Assembly (NCBI GenBank): GCA_017562135.1
Contig: QEYB01001381.1
Coordinates: 62,001-126,000 of the forward strand
Length of the DNA stretch: 64,000 nt
DNA from: Dipylidium caninum
Taxonomy: Eukaryota; Platyhelminthes; Cestoda; Cyclophyllidea; Dipylidiidae
Direction: 5' to 3'
Within the stretch, counting starts at the first letter, position 1, and each line of letters starts with the position of its first letter. Positions 9,640 to 21,066 of this stretch are shown here, one piece after another. Below the pieces are notes generated by a model. The model was given only the letters and a program-made list of their open reading frames with translations. It did not search any database and was not told the origin of the DNA. The position numbers and the translations under genes were made by a program.

Positions 9640-12566
9640 TGGGGAGAGAAAAGACGTCGGTCAAGCTCGATCCGTCGAGGCACAAGCCCGCGAGGCTCCA
9701 CCAACCCGGTCGCCGCCGTGCCGGCGCAGCCGGCGGGGGCGAGAGGGCCGGAGCCAGTCGGGCTGCCACAAAGCCTAACTAAAGCGCGACTAGCGAGAAG
9801 AGCCGCAACAGGCGCTGCCGCCTTACATGATGTGCGCCGAGGCCCGTAAAGCGCAAAACTGACGTGGCCGTTTGAAAGCTCGTTCAGGTGACCATCAATG
9901 AGCAAATCAGCGATCTTTTGGGTGATTTCTGCTACCCTGACGCGAGGTCATTTGCCATTCTGACTTGAAGATCACAGAGCGGCAAGTTTTTAAATTTACT
10001 TTTCGTTAAAGGTAATGAATTTGTTTTATCTTTAATCAGACAACAGCGAGTCGGCCGTCAGCGCACCATAATCTGTGGGGGATGACAAGCTCACGCTCTG
10101 TGGTCTGAGGGCAGTCACGAAATGAAAGACCGTCGTAACTGTCGCAGGGGGCCTCGGGGGACAATGCAATGGTGCCTTCGCCTGAGCCGCGCATTGGCTG
10201 TCAGCACCGGGTGCGTGTTAGGCCTGGCAAGTTATGTTTAATCACCTCGGCATGTTTAGTCAACCAGTTAATGACATTTCACCTGCCGCCGCCGGTTACT
10301 TCTGCCGGCCCCGCCCCTCGGACGGTGTTGTCGCCGTCTCACACTGCACGCTTCGCTGTCGTGCTAAGCACAACAAAGTGGGCGTTGCAGCGGTTGCCAA
10401 AGCCCCGCCCCCCTCCCTTGGCACCCCCTTCCCCACCCCCGCTTCTCCCCTGCCGACACCTGACTCGGGCCCCCGCACGTCAACGGGGACATGCAATGTG
10501 GCAGCGGGCCCCCATTTTACCCCAAGTAAACAACACAAAACCGAAACGTCCTCTCGCATGTCTTTCGTGAAGATTAAAGTGGCGTTAAGGCCGCAAAGTC
10601 ATTTTGCATGACAATCAAATGAGTTGAGGAAGATTGGGAACCCCCGAGACCGGGGGGCGGGCCGCAAAATTGCAGAGCCTCCCAGCCAACTGCCCGCGTG
10701 GCGACCGTCGAGGGGCAGCGGCGGTCGACCGCTCGGACGGCCGCCTCCTCCCCAGTCGTATATCCGCGTCTCGGGGCCTGATTTTTTGCCACTTTCAATG
10801 CGCCGTTTTTCGCCTGTTACGTGTCGGTCTGTTTGCCTGCGGCGTTGCTCGCACCACGTGTGCTGTGCGGTTGGTGACGTGGACAACTTTTCGGCGCATT
10901 CTTCGTCGACGGTATACGTGGCATCCCCGCTGGAGGCCACAGGGCGCTGAGGCAAGCAAACCATAAGGGAATTGCTAGAAATAGACTTCCGTAGGGCGAT
11001 TGACTGTCTCGTGGCTGGCGAAGATTAACTTCACGCCTTTTTGCACGGCGATATGGTCTCTCGACTACTCCCCACCCGCAGGCGCTTCTTCACTCTGAAG
11101 CAGCATGCATCGCTCACCTCGGCGCCGTGAAACCACTCCACTTGGCCATAACAACAGGCACAGAGGTCGCCTGAAGGTCTCCCGCCACCCTCCCGTCCCC
11201 CAGTTGCGGGAAATGCGATGCCAACTGCAAGAACGAGACCCGCTACGCCACGGTGTAGGGCGAATGTGGTCCATTTCCCGCGAAGATTGCCATTAACCCC
11301 AGAATCGCTACGTCTGCCTCATCCGGGTGGAGGACAATTCTCCGGCGCAACGATTTGCCCCCCCCCGGCTGTTCTCCGCCCCCCCCCCCCCGAGCCAAAA
11401 CAATTGCCCGCAGCTTGCCGCTCTCCAGGCGCCACGTCACACCTCGGCACCTCGGGCCGGCAAAGTGACATGCTGGTCAAAGGTGGTGTAAATGGCTTAT
11501 TCGGGTCAGTGACGCACAGTTCTGTGCCGACCGCTCCGGGTACACCAGATATGCTGGGCTCGTGCAGTTTTATCACTCCGGTTCAACTTTAAACTAATCT
11601 GTTAAGTTTGTTTTTGGGTGTAATGCGTTCACCGCATTACACTGGTATTTCACGCTACCGAATGTGACTTTTCACAAGTTAAAGACTTTTCGGAGCCTTT
11701 TTTCGGTGCATTAGCCATTCCCTGGTGTGAAAAGTAAATAAAAAAAAATAATCCGAACCCCGGGGAGTAGAACAAAATGTCTAAGAGGGAGGCTTCGGAA
11801 GCCCCACAGGTTGTTGTTGTTTGAAAGCACACGCGGCTTGTCGCCTTCACCGACCGCCACCCTTGGCACCAAACCCAAGTGCGGAGCCGCCTTTACTGAC
11901 GAGGGGCCCCGGTGAGAGACATTTCCAACAATGTGGACGGTGAAGTAGGACGCAGCCGGATGTAAATTTAACCTCTGCTCTTAAAGTAAACAGGCATCAG
12001 GCGGTTAAGCCGGAGTCTTTCAGTGTGAACATCGCATAACGGCTGGTGACGAGACTCCCCGCCTTCCCATAAACTCTTACTTCTTTTCCCGAGTAGGCAA
12101 ATTGTATAAGCCTCATTCTCTGCAAACGTACTTGAAGGAGAGTAGAGGGGAGACGAGGAACCGCCTCTCCTTAGTGGGGGTTTGAGAAGGGTGGCAAAGA
12201 AGAGAACCGGTCGCTCCGCCCGGACGAGGAAAGATAATTTTCAGGGGCTGAGAAAACAGAAGAATGGGCGGATCGCCTCGGTGTACGCGCTGAAGGCTAT
12301 TTATTGTTTACCCACGCACTTGTTCTGCCGGGCGACATTTTTACGCCATTTAGGATGACCATAGAACCCCATCTCCCAGAAATTGAAAGCACCACTTGTG
12401 AAGAAAGGTTTTATTACTACTTTAACGAGAGGTTGGTACACAAAAGATACTTAATAAGTTGGTGTAGAGACTATAGCGGATGCAAAAGTAGAAAAGAGGA
12501 ATAACAAAAAGAGTGCAAAATGTCGCCTGAGAGCTGAGCTTCCTCGGGTGGAGGGGAAAGACTTCT
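9640..12566. other. GC-rich stretch, no supported gene
   Basis: Only short, mostly Pro/Arg-rich open frames occur. Poly-C runs of 9 (11358-11366) and 13 (11379-11391) bases are present. From about 11.6 kb the sequence becomes more AT-rich and approaches the 3' end of the kinase gene that ends at 12567. I saw no RNA gene or repeat family here. Confidence 0.5.
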
Positions 12567-13792
12567 TTACTCCCTGCAAATTGGAACATCACATTCCGAC
12601 CTGGCGTCTTTGGCCGCACCTTCCTTCTCGTCGTTGCATCGGAGGGTCGGATGGACGAAATCAAAACTGGATAAGAGTTGTTTTATGCCTAACGGTGTCA
12701 ATCCTTCCATACCGAGTCTCATGTAGTTTGGCGAGACTGTTTTCACATGACGACCGCCCTCCTCATTGGAGGAGAACAAGACCCGGTCCTTGATGAGGGG
12801 CATTTTTGGGCCGTAGGCTGCCTCGAGGATCGGCGGATCACAAGGGTCTTCGGTAAATTGATACGGCAAGGTGGAAAAGTCTAACTCGGACGGAAGATAA
12901 GGCGGAAGCACTTGACAAGCAAGAACGGCGTCCCAACTTACGCGTTTAAAGAAGCGAAGGGTTTTAACCTCGGCAATATATGGACGTTCCCTGAAATTAG
13001 GTCTCAGACAGACATTTAAAAAAGACTGAAGAGGTTTCGAAAACTTCTCAAAATTTTTAATCCTATAGTCACCTTTCTTGGCCAATTCATGATTCTCCCG
13101 CCAAACGCGAGAAGTTGGACGAACCGGACCAGCCACGAGGGTAGCTATGATGATGCCCAGGCTCCAGATGTCAGCTTTAGTTGTGATGATAATTTGGTTT
13201 GCGATTTCCGGTGCCATAATTCGAGGAGTCACCCTGAAATATTGTGGATCTGGCTGCCCGACCTCATACGTAGCGTCATAAGATCGGTCAAAGTCGGTTA
13301 TCAAAATGTGTCCCGAGTCAGCAATGAGAATGTTCTCATGCTTCAGGTCTAAATGAATTATCTGCATACTGTGTAGGTGTTCCAAACCACAGACAATTTC
13401 ACTTGCGTAAAATCTAGCCTTTTCTTCATTCATCAAACCGACGGCATGCGTGAGATCGGCCAGAGTGAAGCCACTTCCTTTGGTAATTAAGAGGATTGGG
13501 GAGTCATGAACTTGAAAGCTATAGAAGAGAGTACATATGAAAGGTGACTGATAATCTTTCACAGCCAAACGTAAAAATGTGCGATGCTCGCGAAGGGCAC
13601 ATTTAACTGCTGGAGGACAGTAAAGGAAGATACGCTTGAGAGCATACAGCCGATCTTTGTCCTTATCTCTCACCGAACGTGCCTCATAAACTAGAGAATA
13701 GCAACCACTTTTTGATAAACCTCGTCACCGGAAAGTGCTTCTGGTTCATCCCCAGCCAAGTTAATAAAAATTTTGCCAGCGGAAAAACTCAT
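12567..13792 (-). CDS. Divergent AGC-like serine/threonine protein kinase (DFD in place of DFG)
   Basis: A 395-residue model has exon 1 at 13792-13729 (MSFSAGKIFINLAGDEP...), a 38-base intron and exon 2 at 13690-12567; everything after the first 28 residues is one open frame. Seen in the sequence: beta-3 lysine in YALK (K40), catalytic loop HLDLKHEN (D136, N141), metal-binding motif DFD at 154-156 instead of DFG, TPRIMAPE at about 177-183, DIWSLG, and an AGC-type tail FFKRVSWDAVL followed by LPPYLP. The late LLSSFDF resembles a hydrophobic motif. The glycine-rich loop is missing from this model; a loop-like sequence exists only in the frame removed as intron. Key Lys, Asp and Asn are kept, so activity is possible but reduced nucleotide binding is also possible. 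The N-terminus is the uncertain part; the kinase call is firm. Confidence 0.85.
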
Positions 13793-13835
13793 TATATAAG
13801 GTCAGCCAATAGGATTATTCCTAGCCTCCGATTGG
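13793..13835 (-). promoter_or_regulatory. TATA and CCAAT-like motifs at the kinase 5' end
   Basis: On the minus strand a TATATA (13798-13793) directly abuts the proposed ATG at 13792, with a CCAAT (13835-13831) and an inverted CCAAT (13806-13810) upstream. If the TATA is functional, transcription would start inside exon 1 and the 13792 ATG would not be used, so this bears on the start choice. Confidence 0.35.
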
Positions 13836-13839
13836 CTTC

Positions 13840-16590
13840 TTTTATCAGACGCGCATTCTAGTGGCGCAAAAAAAAGACGAAACGACGTTATTTACCAATC
13901 GCATATTGCAGATTTGCTAAGAGTACGAAGCGGCAATAATTAATTCTAATTGGATTCTTTTTAACATTTTTTTTCAATTTAACATGAATATATGTAACAT
14001 CTGTATTTCAGATGATTCAATTACCGAGACAGTTAGCTTAGTGAATGGATGTGCCGTCAAAGCTGTTCATCTTGTGATCTGGGTCTTTTGAACCATTTTC
14101 TCAATGCATTACATAAATTCGCGTACGCGTATACTGAATGCGCAAAGTGCGGTAGCAAACTTCGGCGGATCACGGAGGCAAAAAATCACGAATTCCGTTG
14201 GATAGGTCCTCACGGAGCCCTCTTTTTGCCATGAGAGGTCCTCTTATGGCAAATTATCTTGCAGACGATTAATTTTAATCACCCTAATTAGCACTTCCGC
14301 AACTTCAGATGTATGTGAGCCGCCTTGATGCTCATTTTAATATATGGAAAATATTTCTGCAACTTTTTCATGCTCTTCTTCATATGTTGCGTTGAATCCG
14401 ACTTCAAGGGACACACCACTTAGAATTCTTTTATTCAAACTATTAGGGAAAATTAAATTTTCCTCCCATCAAGTGCAAATTTGTGGCGCGGACATCCACG
14501 ACTTCAGGTAAACAATAGAGGCAGGGTCAAAAAACGACAATGACAACCGGCTCGGTAACCGAAGGCAAATTTTTTGCAGACACGAATTTGCGACAACTGA
14601 GTCTTCCTTACTCTCAGTCTCGCATCACTTCGGGTCTTTTGACGCCTTTTGTGTAAAAGGAACTGCAGTAGAAGGTGAAGAGCCAACGCCTTTGGCATAA
14701 TGGCCCATCGGTATTTAGAGTTTGCGACTGCACAGTGTCGATGCCGACGTAAATAAAGTCGTTTGGTGTCATCTCCTCGCTCTTCGGGTGATTACGATGC
14801 AACCGCTACCGATTACGGTTGATGGCGGAGCCTCAAATGCACCAATTGGGTGACTTCTCTCCGGTCTCCCTCGACGCTAAACCTCAGACGTGTCAAGTCA
14901 GGGCATTTCCCACGGGAAACCACTTCTCCCAGCAAGGAGGTACAGACCCCGTGTAGTTTATCATTTCGAGCTAACCGCAAGGTTATTCGCTATCATCGCC
15001 ATTTCGAAAGTTGATCTCGCAAGGTGCGCCCTCGACCCATCCGTGGAGGGTGTATCTAATCACTTTTGCCTCAGCCGAGCTGGCTAAAGATAAATCAACC
15101 TTCAACGATTGGGTGCAAAATCGCGGCGGTCACAAGGCGAGAAATGGACGCCTCTCTCTCCCATCACTCGGGAGAGGGTTGCCATTTCGGTGGCAGGCCA
15201 CCTTCGTGAGAACACGCGCATCTGCAACGGAACCAGCCGGAGTTGATGCGTCGACACTTTCTCCCCACTGTCTCCGTTTGTGTCGTGGCACCTTCCTCCG
15301 CCCCGGTTGGGCAACTCTCCGTCTGCCACCGTCGTCTCGACCACGCATCGCCGTCCCTCTGTCTTGGGCTGACTATCCACGCCTGGCTGCTGTTCCTTTC
15401 AGCCGACCGAATTCGGGTTTGGGCAAGTGAAGTCGAGGACCGTTCTGCTTGAATCTATTCACCGAAAGACTGAGCTGAACGTTTGGTAGTGGTATAGTGT
15501 CAATTCTAAAGCTTAAATAACATTTTTATTGCATTGTTTCATTTGCCATGTTTTTCGCTCATCCGTTTCCGTCCACGGGACCAAGCACGACAAAGCACGT
15601 GCCATCCGAGTTCATCTCCATGTGCTTCACGTGGAAATTGGAGGAACGGACACGATCCATCAGCGTACCAAGTGACCTTTCCTGCAAAGCGTCGACGAGG
15701 ATGCCGCATTCGTCCACGCCGGCGCGAGGGTCGAAGTCGCGGTGGAGATGGACGAGTTCCGCCTCACATGGATGGCGGCAAAAGCTCCTGGAAGCATAAG
15801 GGGCGGAGCCGCTGTCGAAGGGGATGCACACCTCCTCCTTAATTTCCCCCCGCCGCTTAAGGCAAATCCGTGAAGTGAGCTGTGGTATGTGGAAAAAATC
15901 GGATTTTAGCAGAAGCAAGTTTTGACGATGAGGAAAAGAAATTACAACCCCCAAATCGCGTTGTTTCGTACCGCTGACGGGTGTCGCCCCACCCTTGGCA
16001 GTCCAAGAAAAAGTTGGAGCCGCGTTAGTAAGCCAATAACAATGCCATGTAAAAGTAATCCCGAAACGGTCTCTACTACAGGTATTCCCGGGCTGAGGCG
16101 GTGGTGCAGCGCTACGGCGTGAGAAGAGCGCACCGGCCCTGCCCAGAGGTGCATCCTCTTCCAGTTTTTCCCTTGGAGGAGGGCTGCAGACTCGACCTCC
16201 ACTCGTGGCCGGGGTGAGGGAGAATCCCTCGGCCGGCGGAGCTGCTGCTCATTGGACGGGGCGTTTCTGCTTACCGCGGCGTGGGGACGAACAGCTCAGC
16301 GTTGACGGTCGACCGCGTCTCCTCGTTCTCGAGCCCCGGAGGCGTTTGAGCGCAACAGTGGACATCTGCTTCAACCCGCTCAGATTGTTTCAGCGACTTA
16401 ACCACCAGGCTGGAAACTACTAAACGGGCTTTGAATGTGAAAGGAAAAACAAAGAGGGCAATTTTTCCAGCCATTTATTATCTTCAAAAGACAATTTTTT
16501 CATTGGCATCTGCGACTTTCTGTCAAGGACTGGGCAAGTCATACGTCTTTTTGAGGATTATTAAAAGATTAAAAGTCCTTTATAACACCA
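13840..16590. other. Intergenic stretch, no supported gene
   Basis: 13.84-15.0 kb is AT-rich with no long frames. 15.1-16.4 kb is GC-richer with overlapping open frames on both strands (for example 15011-15430 plus, 15559-15954 minus) that lack splice-linked continuity or recognisable motifs. Confidence 0.45.
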
Positions 16591-16596
16591 TTTGGG

Positions 16597-17440
16597 TTCT
16601 TGTCTCTTCTCCTATAAAAGACACTTCATAACCACGAAGAAGGTAATACTTGGGCGGTGGCAGAAAGATTGGGTAAATGCGGAGGGGGTGGCAAAATGTC
16701 GGGTTGCCGAGAAGATATTTAGTTTGTCAACAGTAATTGCAGCTTTATGAGGTTGTTCAGATGCGTTTCTTCTTCCTGCAATTACTTTTTCGCCACGACA
16801 GGGAGACATTCCACCTTATGAAAACCACAAGTTTTAGGCGAGATTTCGGCCCAGGAACGTGTCTTGGCGGTGTATTCTTGGGTCCACCCAATTGTCTGGT
16901 CCTTTTCGGTTGTCAGACAAAGTCCACCTTCCATCGCAAGTGATGGTTTGGTGCAGAAACGGCAGCACTCGAGCATTGTGAGGGAGGCAACGGAGAGGGG
17001 CACCCGCCGTCCCCTCCGGACCCGCATGAATCCACTTTTTTGCCTTTTTTTCACTCATTGTACGCAGGTGTTTTAATAAGAGCGCAGTCGTGTGGATGTC
17101 CAGTTCTTTTTTGGTTTGGACCCAAGTTCACGAATAGTCGCGTGTGTGGAGCGGGTTCCCCACTTGTCCCTCAGTCCTCTTCCTGGGGCTCGTGGAGCTG
17201 CGCTACGATTCAATTTTAACCAGTTGAAAAAAAAGAACTTAATGCACGTCTTGTTTCCACTGGGTTTCGGGCGAGAAGAGAAAAAAAATGGGCTGCGAGC
17301 ACGAAGAAATCTTACAAAAAGGCCTTTAACATTTATAAATACGAATATCGCGCGCAAGTCACTGTGTGTCTCCCTCAGTGGCAGCTGAACACGGACCAAA
17401 CGGAAAGGGCCGTTTCATGGTCAGGGAGTCCGGCAGAGTG
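16597..17440 (+). repeat. Dispersed repeat, copy 1 (with 23078-23800)
   Basis: Collinear blocks are shared with 23078-23800 in the same orientation. Examples are GCGGAGG...GTGGCAAAATGTC with GCGGAGGAGGATGTGGCAAAGTGTC, TGCAGAAACGGC with TGCGGAAACGGC, and GCAGCTGAACACGG with GCAGCTGAACGCAG. Between blocks the copies are clearly diverged. The end points are approximate. No transposase-like frame is recognised in either copy. Confidence 0.6.
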
Positions 17441-17899
17441 GCGCAATCGTCGTCGGGACTAGGAGAGAAGGGCGAGGGAGCCGGCCGAGATGGGACAAAT
17501 TTTGCCGTTGCTGTAACGGCAGATCGCGTGACTGCAGCCACGCCGCCGGCCGCGCCGACGCGTCGGGAGCGGGACGCGTCTCCCGTCCGACCGCGCGACG
17601 GCTGAGGCGCGCGGCGGCGGGCCGGAGCGTCCGCCGCGGGTGGCGGCTACGAGGACATGCGGTGTCAGCGCGCGACGCATGAAGAGCCTGTTCTTACTCG
17701 CATTGGACCTTAATTGGACGTGGGGAACGCACACACAGCCTCTCCACACGGTGAGGTCAGCCGCGGAGGACGCCATGGCGGTCGCGGCGCTCATCGGGCC
17801 ACGCGGAGCGGAACAGAACGTGTTGACGCCGTCAGCCCTAACCCTCCCTCGACTGCCCGCCAACAGTCGACAATTTTGCCCCGAGGTGAGATGCCGCGC

Positions 17900-18899
17900 T
17901 GGCCAATGTTGAAGAATCCGACCAAGGCGGATGTAGCAGCTTAGAACTGCCTTAGAAGATAAACAACTTCCGTGCTTCTGTCCCCGCACCCTTGGACACT
18001 TTTGCCCGAAGTCCACCCGATCCCACCCAGTCGGGACCGGGCAGAAGAAAGAACCCCCCTCTTTCTCGGGCGGAGTAAAAGTCGAGCCTGGCATTCACAG
18101 TGGCCTAGAGGAGGTGAAGTTGGCACTTCTCTGTCGACATGGTGTGGAAGAGAGAGGTGGGAAGAGTGGGAAGGGCGGCAGGGGACTCCCAAGGGACTTG
18201 CGCCGTTGGAAAGGCAGCAAGTGGACGCGAAAGTGCGAATTAAACCTCGGCTGCCTTTTCTCCATTCCGATCCTTCTGGCCGCAGTAGACACTCTGGGTT
18301 TTCATCTCGTGTGCCTTCTTTTATGGGGCATTTTCCTGTCTGGAACGCCTGTTTTGGTAGCACCTGCGAGGTCGACTCCTGCGCGTAGGGATGCTGAAGA
18401 ATGGGACGGTGACGACGGGGACATCGTCTGTGCTCGTCAACGGCGCCTCTCCCATCAGCCCGTCGCGGAGAGTTTGGAATCTCTGATTCACTGTAAAACG
18501 GCCGTATTCGTTTGAGGAACTCGTAGTACTTCTCCCAGGCCGCCAGAAGGGGCCCACAGAGACCTGCCGCCGAGCCCTCAGCTACAGCCGATTTGAGGCA
18601 GACTTTCGTTCCAGGATGAAGGCCTCGGCGCTCCCAGAGCCGATCCATGCAGGGGATGTTGAGAGAGGAATGAACCCCTGCATTTCCCGTCAATTTCAGA
18701 CTTCGTTGGGTACGTCAACTCACAGAATTCGCCGGCGGCGGTGGAAGCGCAGTGCAGCGCTGCGCGGCGGCTGGTCCAGTCCCGAAGGCTCCTCACCACC
18801 CTCGGCGTGGAGGCGAGTCCTCGCGAGACCGTGGACGAGGACCTCGTAGTCAATGCCTACCGCCAGCTTAGCGTTCGCGCGGTAGGTGAACAAGTCTCT
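17900..18899 (-). other. Possible coding exons, unresolved
   Basis: A strong acceptor (CTCTCCTCCAG) precedes base 18899, opening a frame that reads RDLFTYRANAKLAVGIDYEV and reaches a GTGAGT donor at 18723. A second acceptor at about 18678 opens frames reading either GSFLSQHPLHG (33 residues to a stop) or SSLNIPCMDRLWERRG and then AAWEKYYEFLKRIRPFY. The phase of the first exon fits only the short frame, although the longer one looks more protein-like. No family is recognised. This may be part of a separate minus-strand gene downstream of the large gene ending at 20100. Confidence 0.3.
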
Positions 18900-18969
18900 C
18901 TGGAGGAGAGGAGATGGAAGGTGAGGGAGGCAGCAGCGCCACGCAGAAGGCCTGTCAACCTGCTGCACA

Positions 18970-20099
18970 GAAGCTCCTTCGTAGTGCCCAACGTACCTTC
19001 GGCGCGAATGGCCACTCAGCCAACTCGACGTCCCCTTTGTCTGCCCGTCGCCTTCCGCTGCCCGAAGGCCTCGCCTTTCGCGGAAGCCTTCGTGGCTGTG
19101 GCGTCTGGCCGACTTCTAGTCGGTGAACGTGGCGGATGCGCCCTCGCGGATGCTGTCGCCTGTCACATTGTCTGTGCAATGACTCAATTTAGGAGGCCCA
19201 AGTGATATTAGGTGGTGGAAATGTGGAAACCTGTTAACTTTATAATTTGTTTTTTTTCACAACTCGTCGTTAAACCAAATGGCCGGCTGTTTTTCTATAA
19301 ATCTTTCACGGGGGGAACTAACAAACGTCGTCGTTTAAACGAGAGGGTTTTGCGCACAAACGGATCCCAGATAGGAAGGTGACCATACCAGGACCAGCTC
19401 GAAAGTGTCGTACGTTTGAGCATGCTGCTCGGGTGGACCTCGTCGGATTTCAGAAAGAATGAATCACCTACAAAGTTTTACCGTGCATTTTGGCCTGGAC
19501 GAACTGAGCCTCAGTGGCGGAGAAGGCGTCTTCTCCGCTCAAACCGGCTACCGGAAACCGAGGGTGCCGACCGAGTGCCGCCTTGCAGACCGGCTGCAAG
19601 TGGGGCGATCGTCCGCACCGGGAGTTACAACAATGTTCAGCGATGGCTGCTCTTCGGGCTTTTCTTCCTTCCGCTGCCGTTGAAGTGGGGCTGCGGTGCC
19701 TGCTGGCCCACCTGACCAGCGTCTCTCTGGCGCTCAGGGGGCTCCTGGAAACAACGAAGACACCCGGGCGAGTAGGAGACTGGCAGTGTTGGCATCCCCA
19801 TCCTCTCTCACCCCCACAGAGCGGGCTTTTCGAGTTGTGCGGCGAGTTTCAATATTCGCTCGCCTACGGCCAAGTGCCTCCGCGCTGCCACCGAACCACG
19901 CATCCGGCCGAGAAGGCGGTGAGAACGGAGAAAGGCGGGCGAAACGTGTAAGACGTTTATGTGATTATTTTCGAGTGATTTAATTTCCTTTTATGGGCAA
20001 ACAGACGGGTGCATTAAAAGCCTCCTTTTTGGTACAATTTCGGTTGTGAATGGAGTCTAATGAGATCGGATTAGTCAAATCGCCCGGTCCTTGTCAACA
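18970..20099. other. 3' flank of the large minus-strand gene, no supported gene
   Basis: Open frames on the plus strand (19459-19683, 19514-19951, 19696-19983) overlap each other in different phases and show no family motif. An AATAAA-like CATAAA lies on the minus strand near 20.0 kb, about 100 bases after the stop at 20100. Confidence 0.4.
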
Positions 20100-21066
20100 T
20101 CAGGAGCATTCTTGTTCCAACATCTTCCGTACGCTGACGATGATTTCGCGTGGGATGATGTTCCTCAGCGGTTCAATTGCCTCTGCAACGAGTAAAAAGG
20201 AGTGGGATAAACAAAGCGACTTTCGCGGTGGCCGGGGCGGGCAAATGGAGGGCGGGCGGCGGGTGAGGGAACCCACTGGCATCGCTGCACTTGATGAGTA
20301 GAGCCACCAGCTCGGACACCTCTACGATCGTCAAGGGCGGGAATTCGTCTTTCCCCACCTTCGTCGAGTCATCGCTTTGACTTGCCGATCTAAGCGGGAC
20401 GAAGGAGATGCGAGTTAGAACTTGTTGGGGTCCGAGTGACTCGAACAACTCACAAGTGGCATCAACTGACCTGTCTAGTGGGACAGAATTCTTAGATACG
20501 TCTGAAAAGTGCAAAAAAGTGGTGAGTTCACTTAGACAAAAGTGTCTGATTTAACCTTGCATATATGTGCGTGTGTATATTCAAACAACTTTTGGGGGAA
20601 GGCGATGATGACTTGGAGGTCGACGTCTCGTCGTCCGTTGACTCGGCGTCCGAACATTTCTCGGCGTCATCGGAGGCTTTTGAAGACTGAGAGGGGGCAC
20701 GAATAAGTCTTTTCTGGCACCGAGCGACTCATCAACGGAAGCTTCTGAAATACTGCCTCGTTGAACTCGGATCCAGTTGAGTTTATTGCCTTCAGCGCAC
20801 TGTTGTGTCGAGGCGATATGGCTGCGCCTCCGTCGATCGTTAGGCCCCGATGACAATTTTGGAGGTGGAGCATCGACGACGGCCAAAGTGTGTGCATTCA
20901 TTTGTGGATGGAGGCTGGAGAGCTCATTGCACAGTAGTTCGACGAGGTGAGACGTGTCGACATGACCTGGAGAGGCTTGACAGAAGTTGGGCAGGCTGGA
21001 GCACATCTGACCCATCCACCACCAGTTGGAGCAGCACAAGAAGGACTTGGGATGCAAATTTCGCCG
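20100..21066 (-). CDS. Large helical protein gene, 3' terminal exons
   Basis: An exon opens at 21066 after the acceptor TTCTTTAG, at the phase left by the exon ending at 22463. It encodes RRNLHPKSFLCCSNWWWMGQ and then HLVELLCNELSSLHPQMNA; its donor is ambiguous (several phase-1 GT sites between about 20.77 and 20.60 kb). The next exon 20501-20277 encodes DVSKNSVPLDRS...LTIVEVSELVALLI, and the last, 20182-20100, encodes AIEPLRNIIPREIIVSVRKM and stops with TGA at 20100-20102. The last junction is phase 1 with a GTGGGT donor. Confidence 0.65.

Noticed and set aside
20581..21057. The 21-kb open frame taken as a stand-alone gene
   Set aside because: It begins after a good acceptor at 21066 in the phase left by the exon ending at 22463, so it fits better as an exon of the large gene; its last part may be read-through into an intron.
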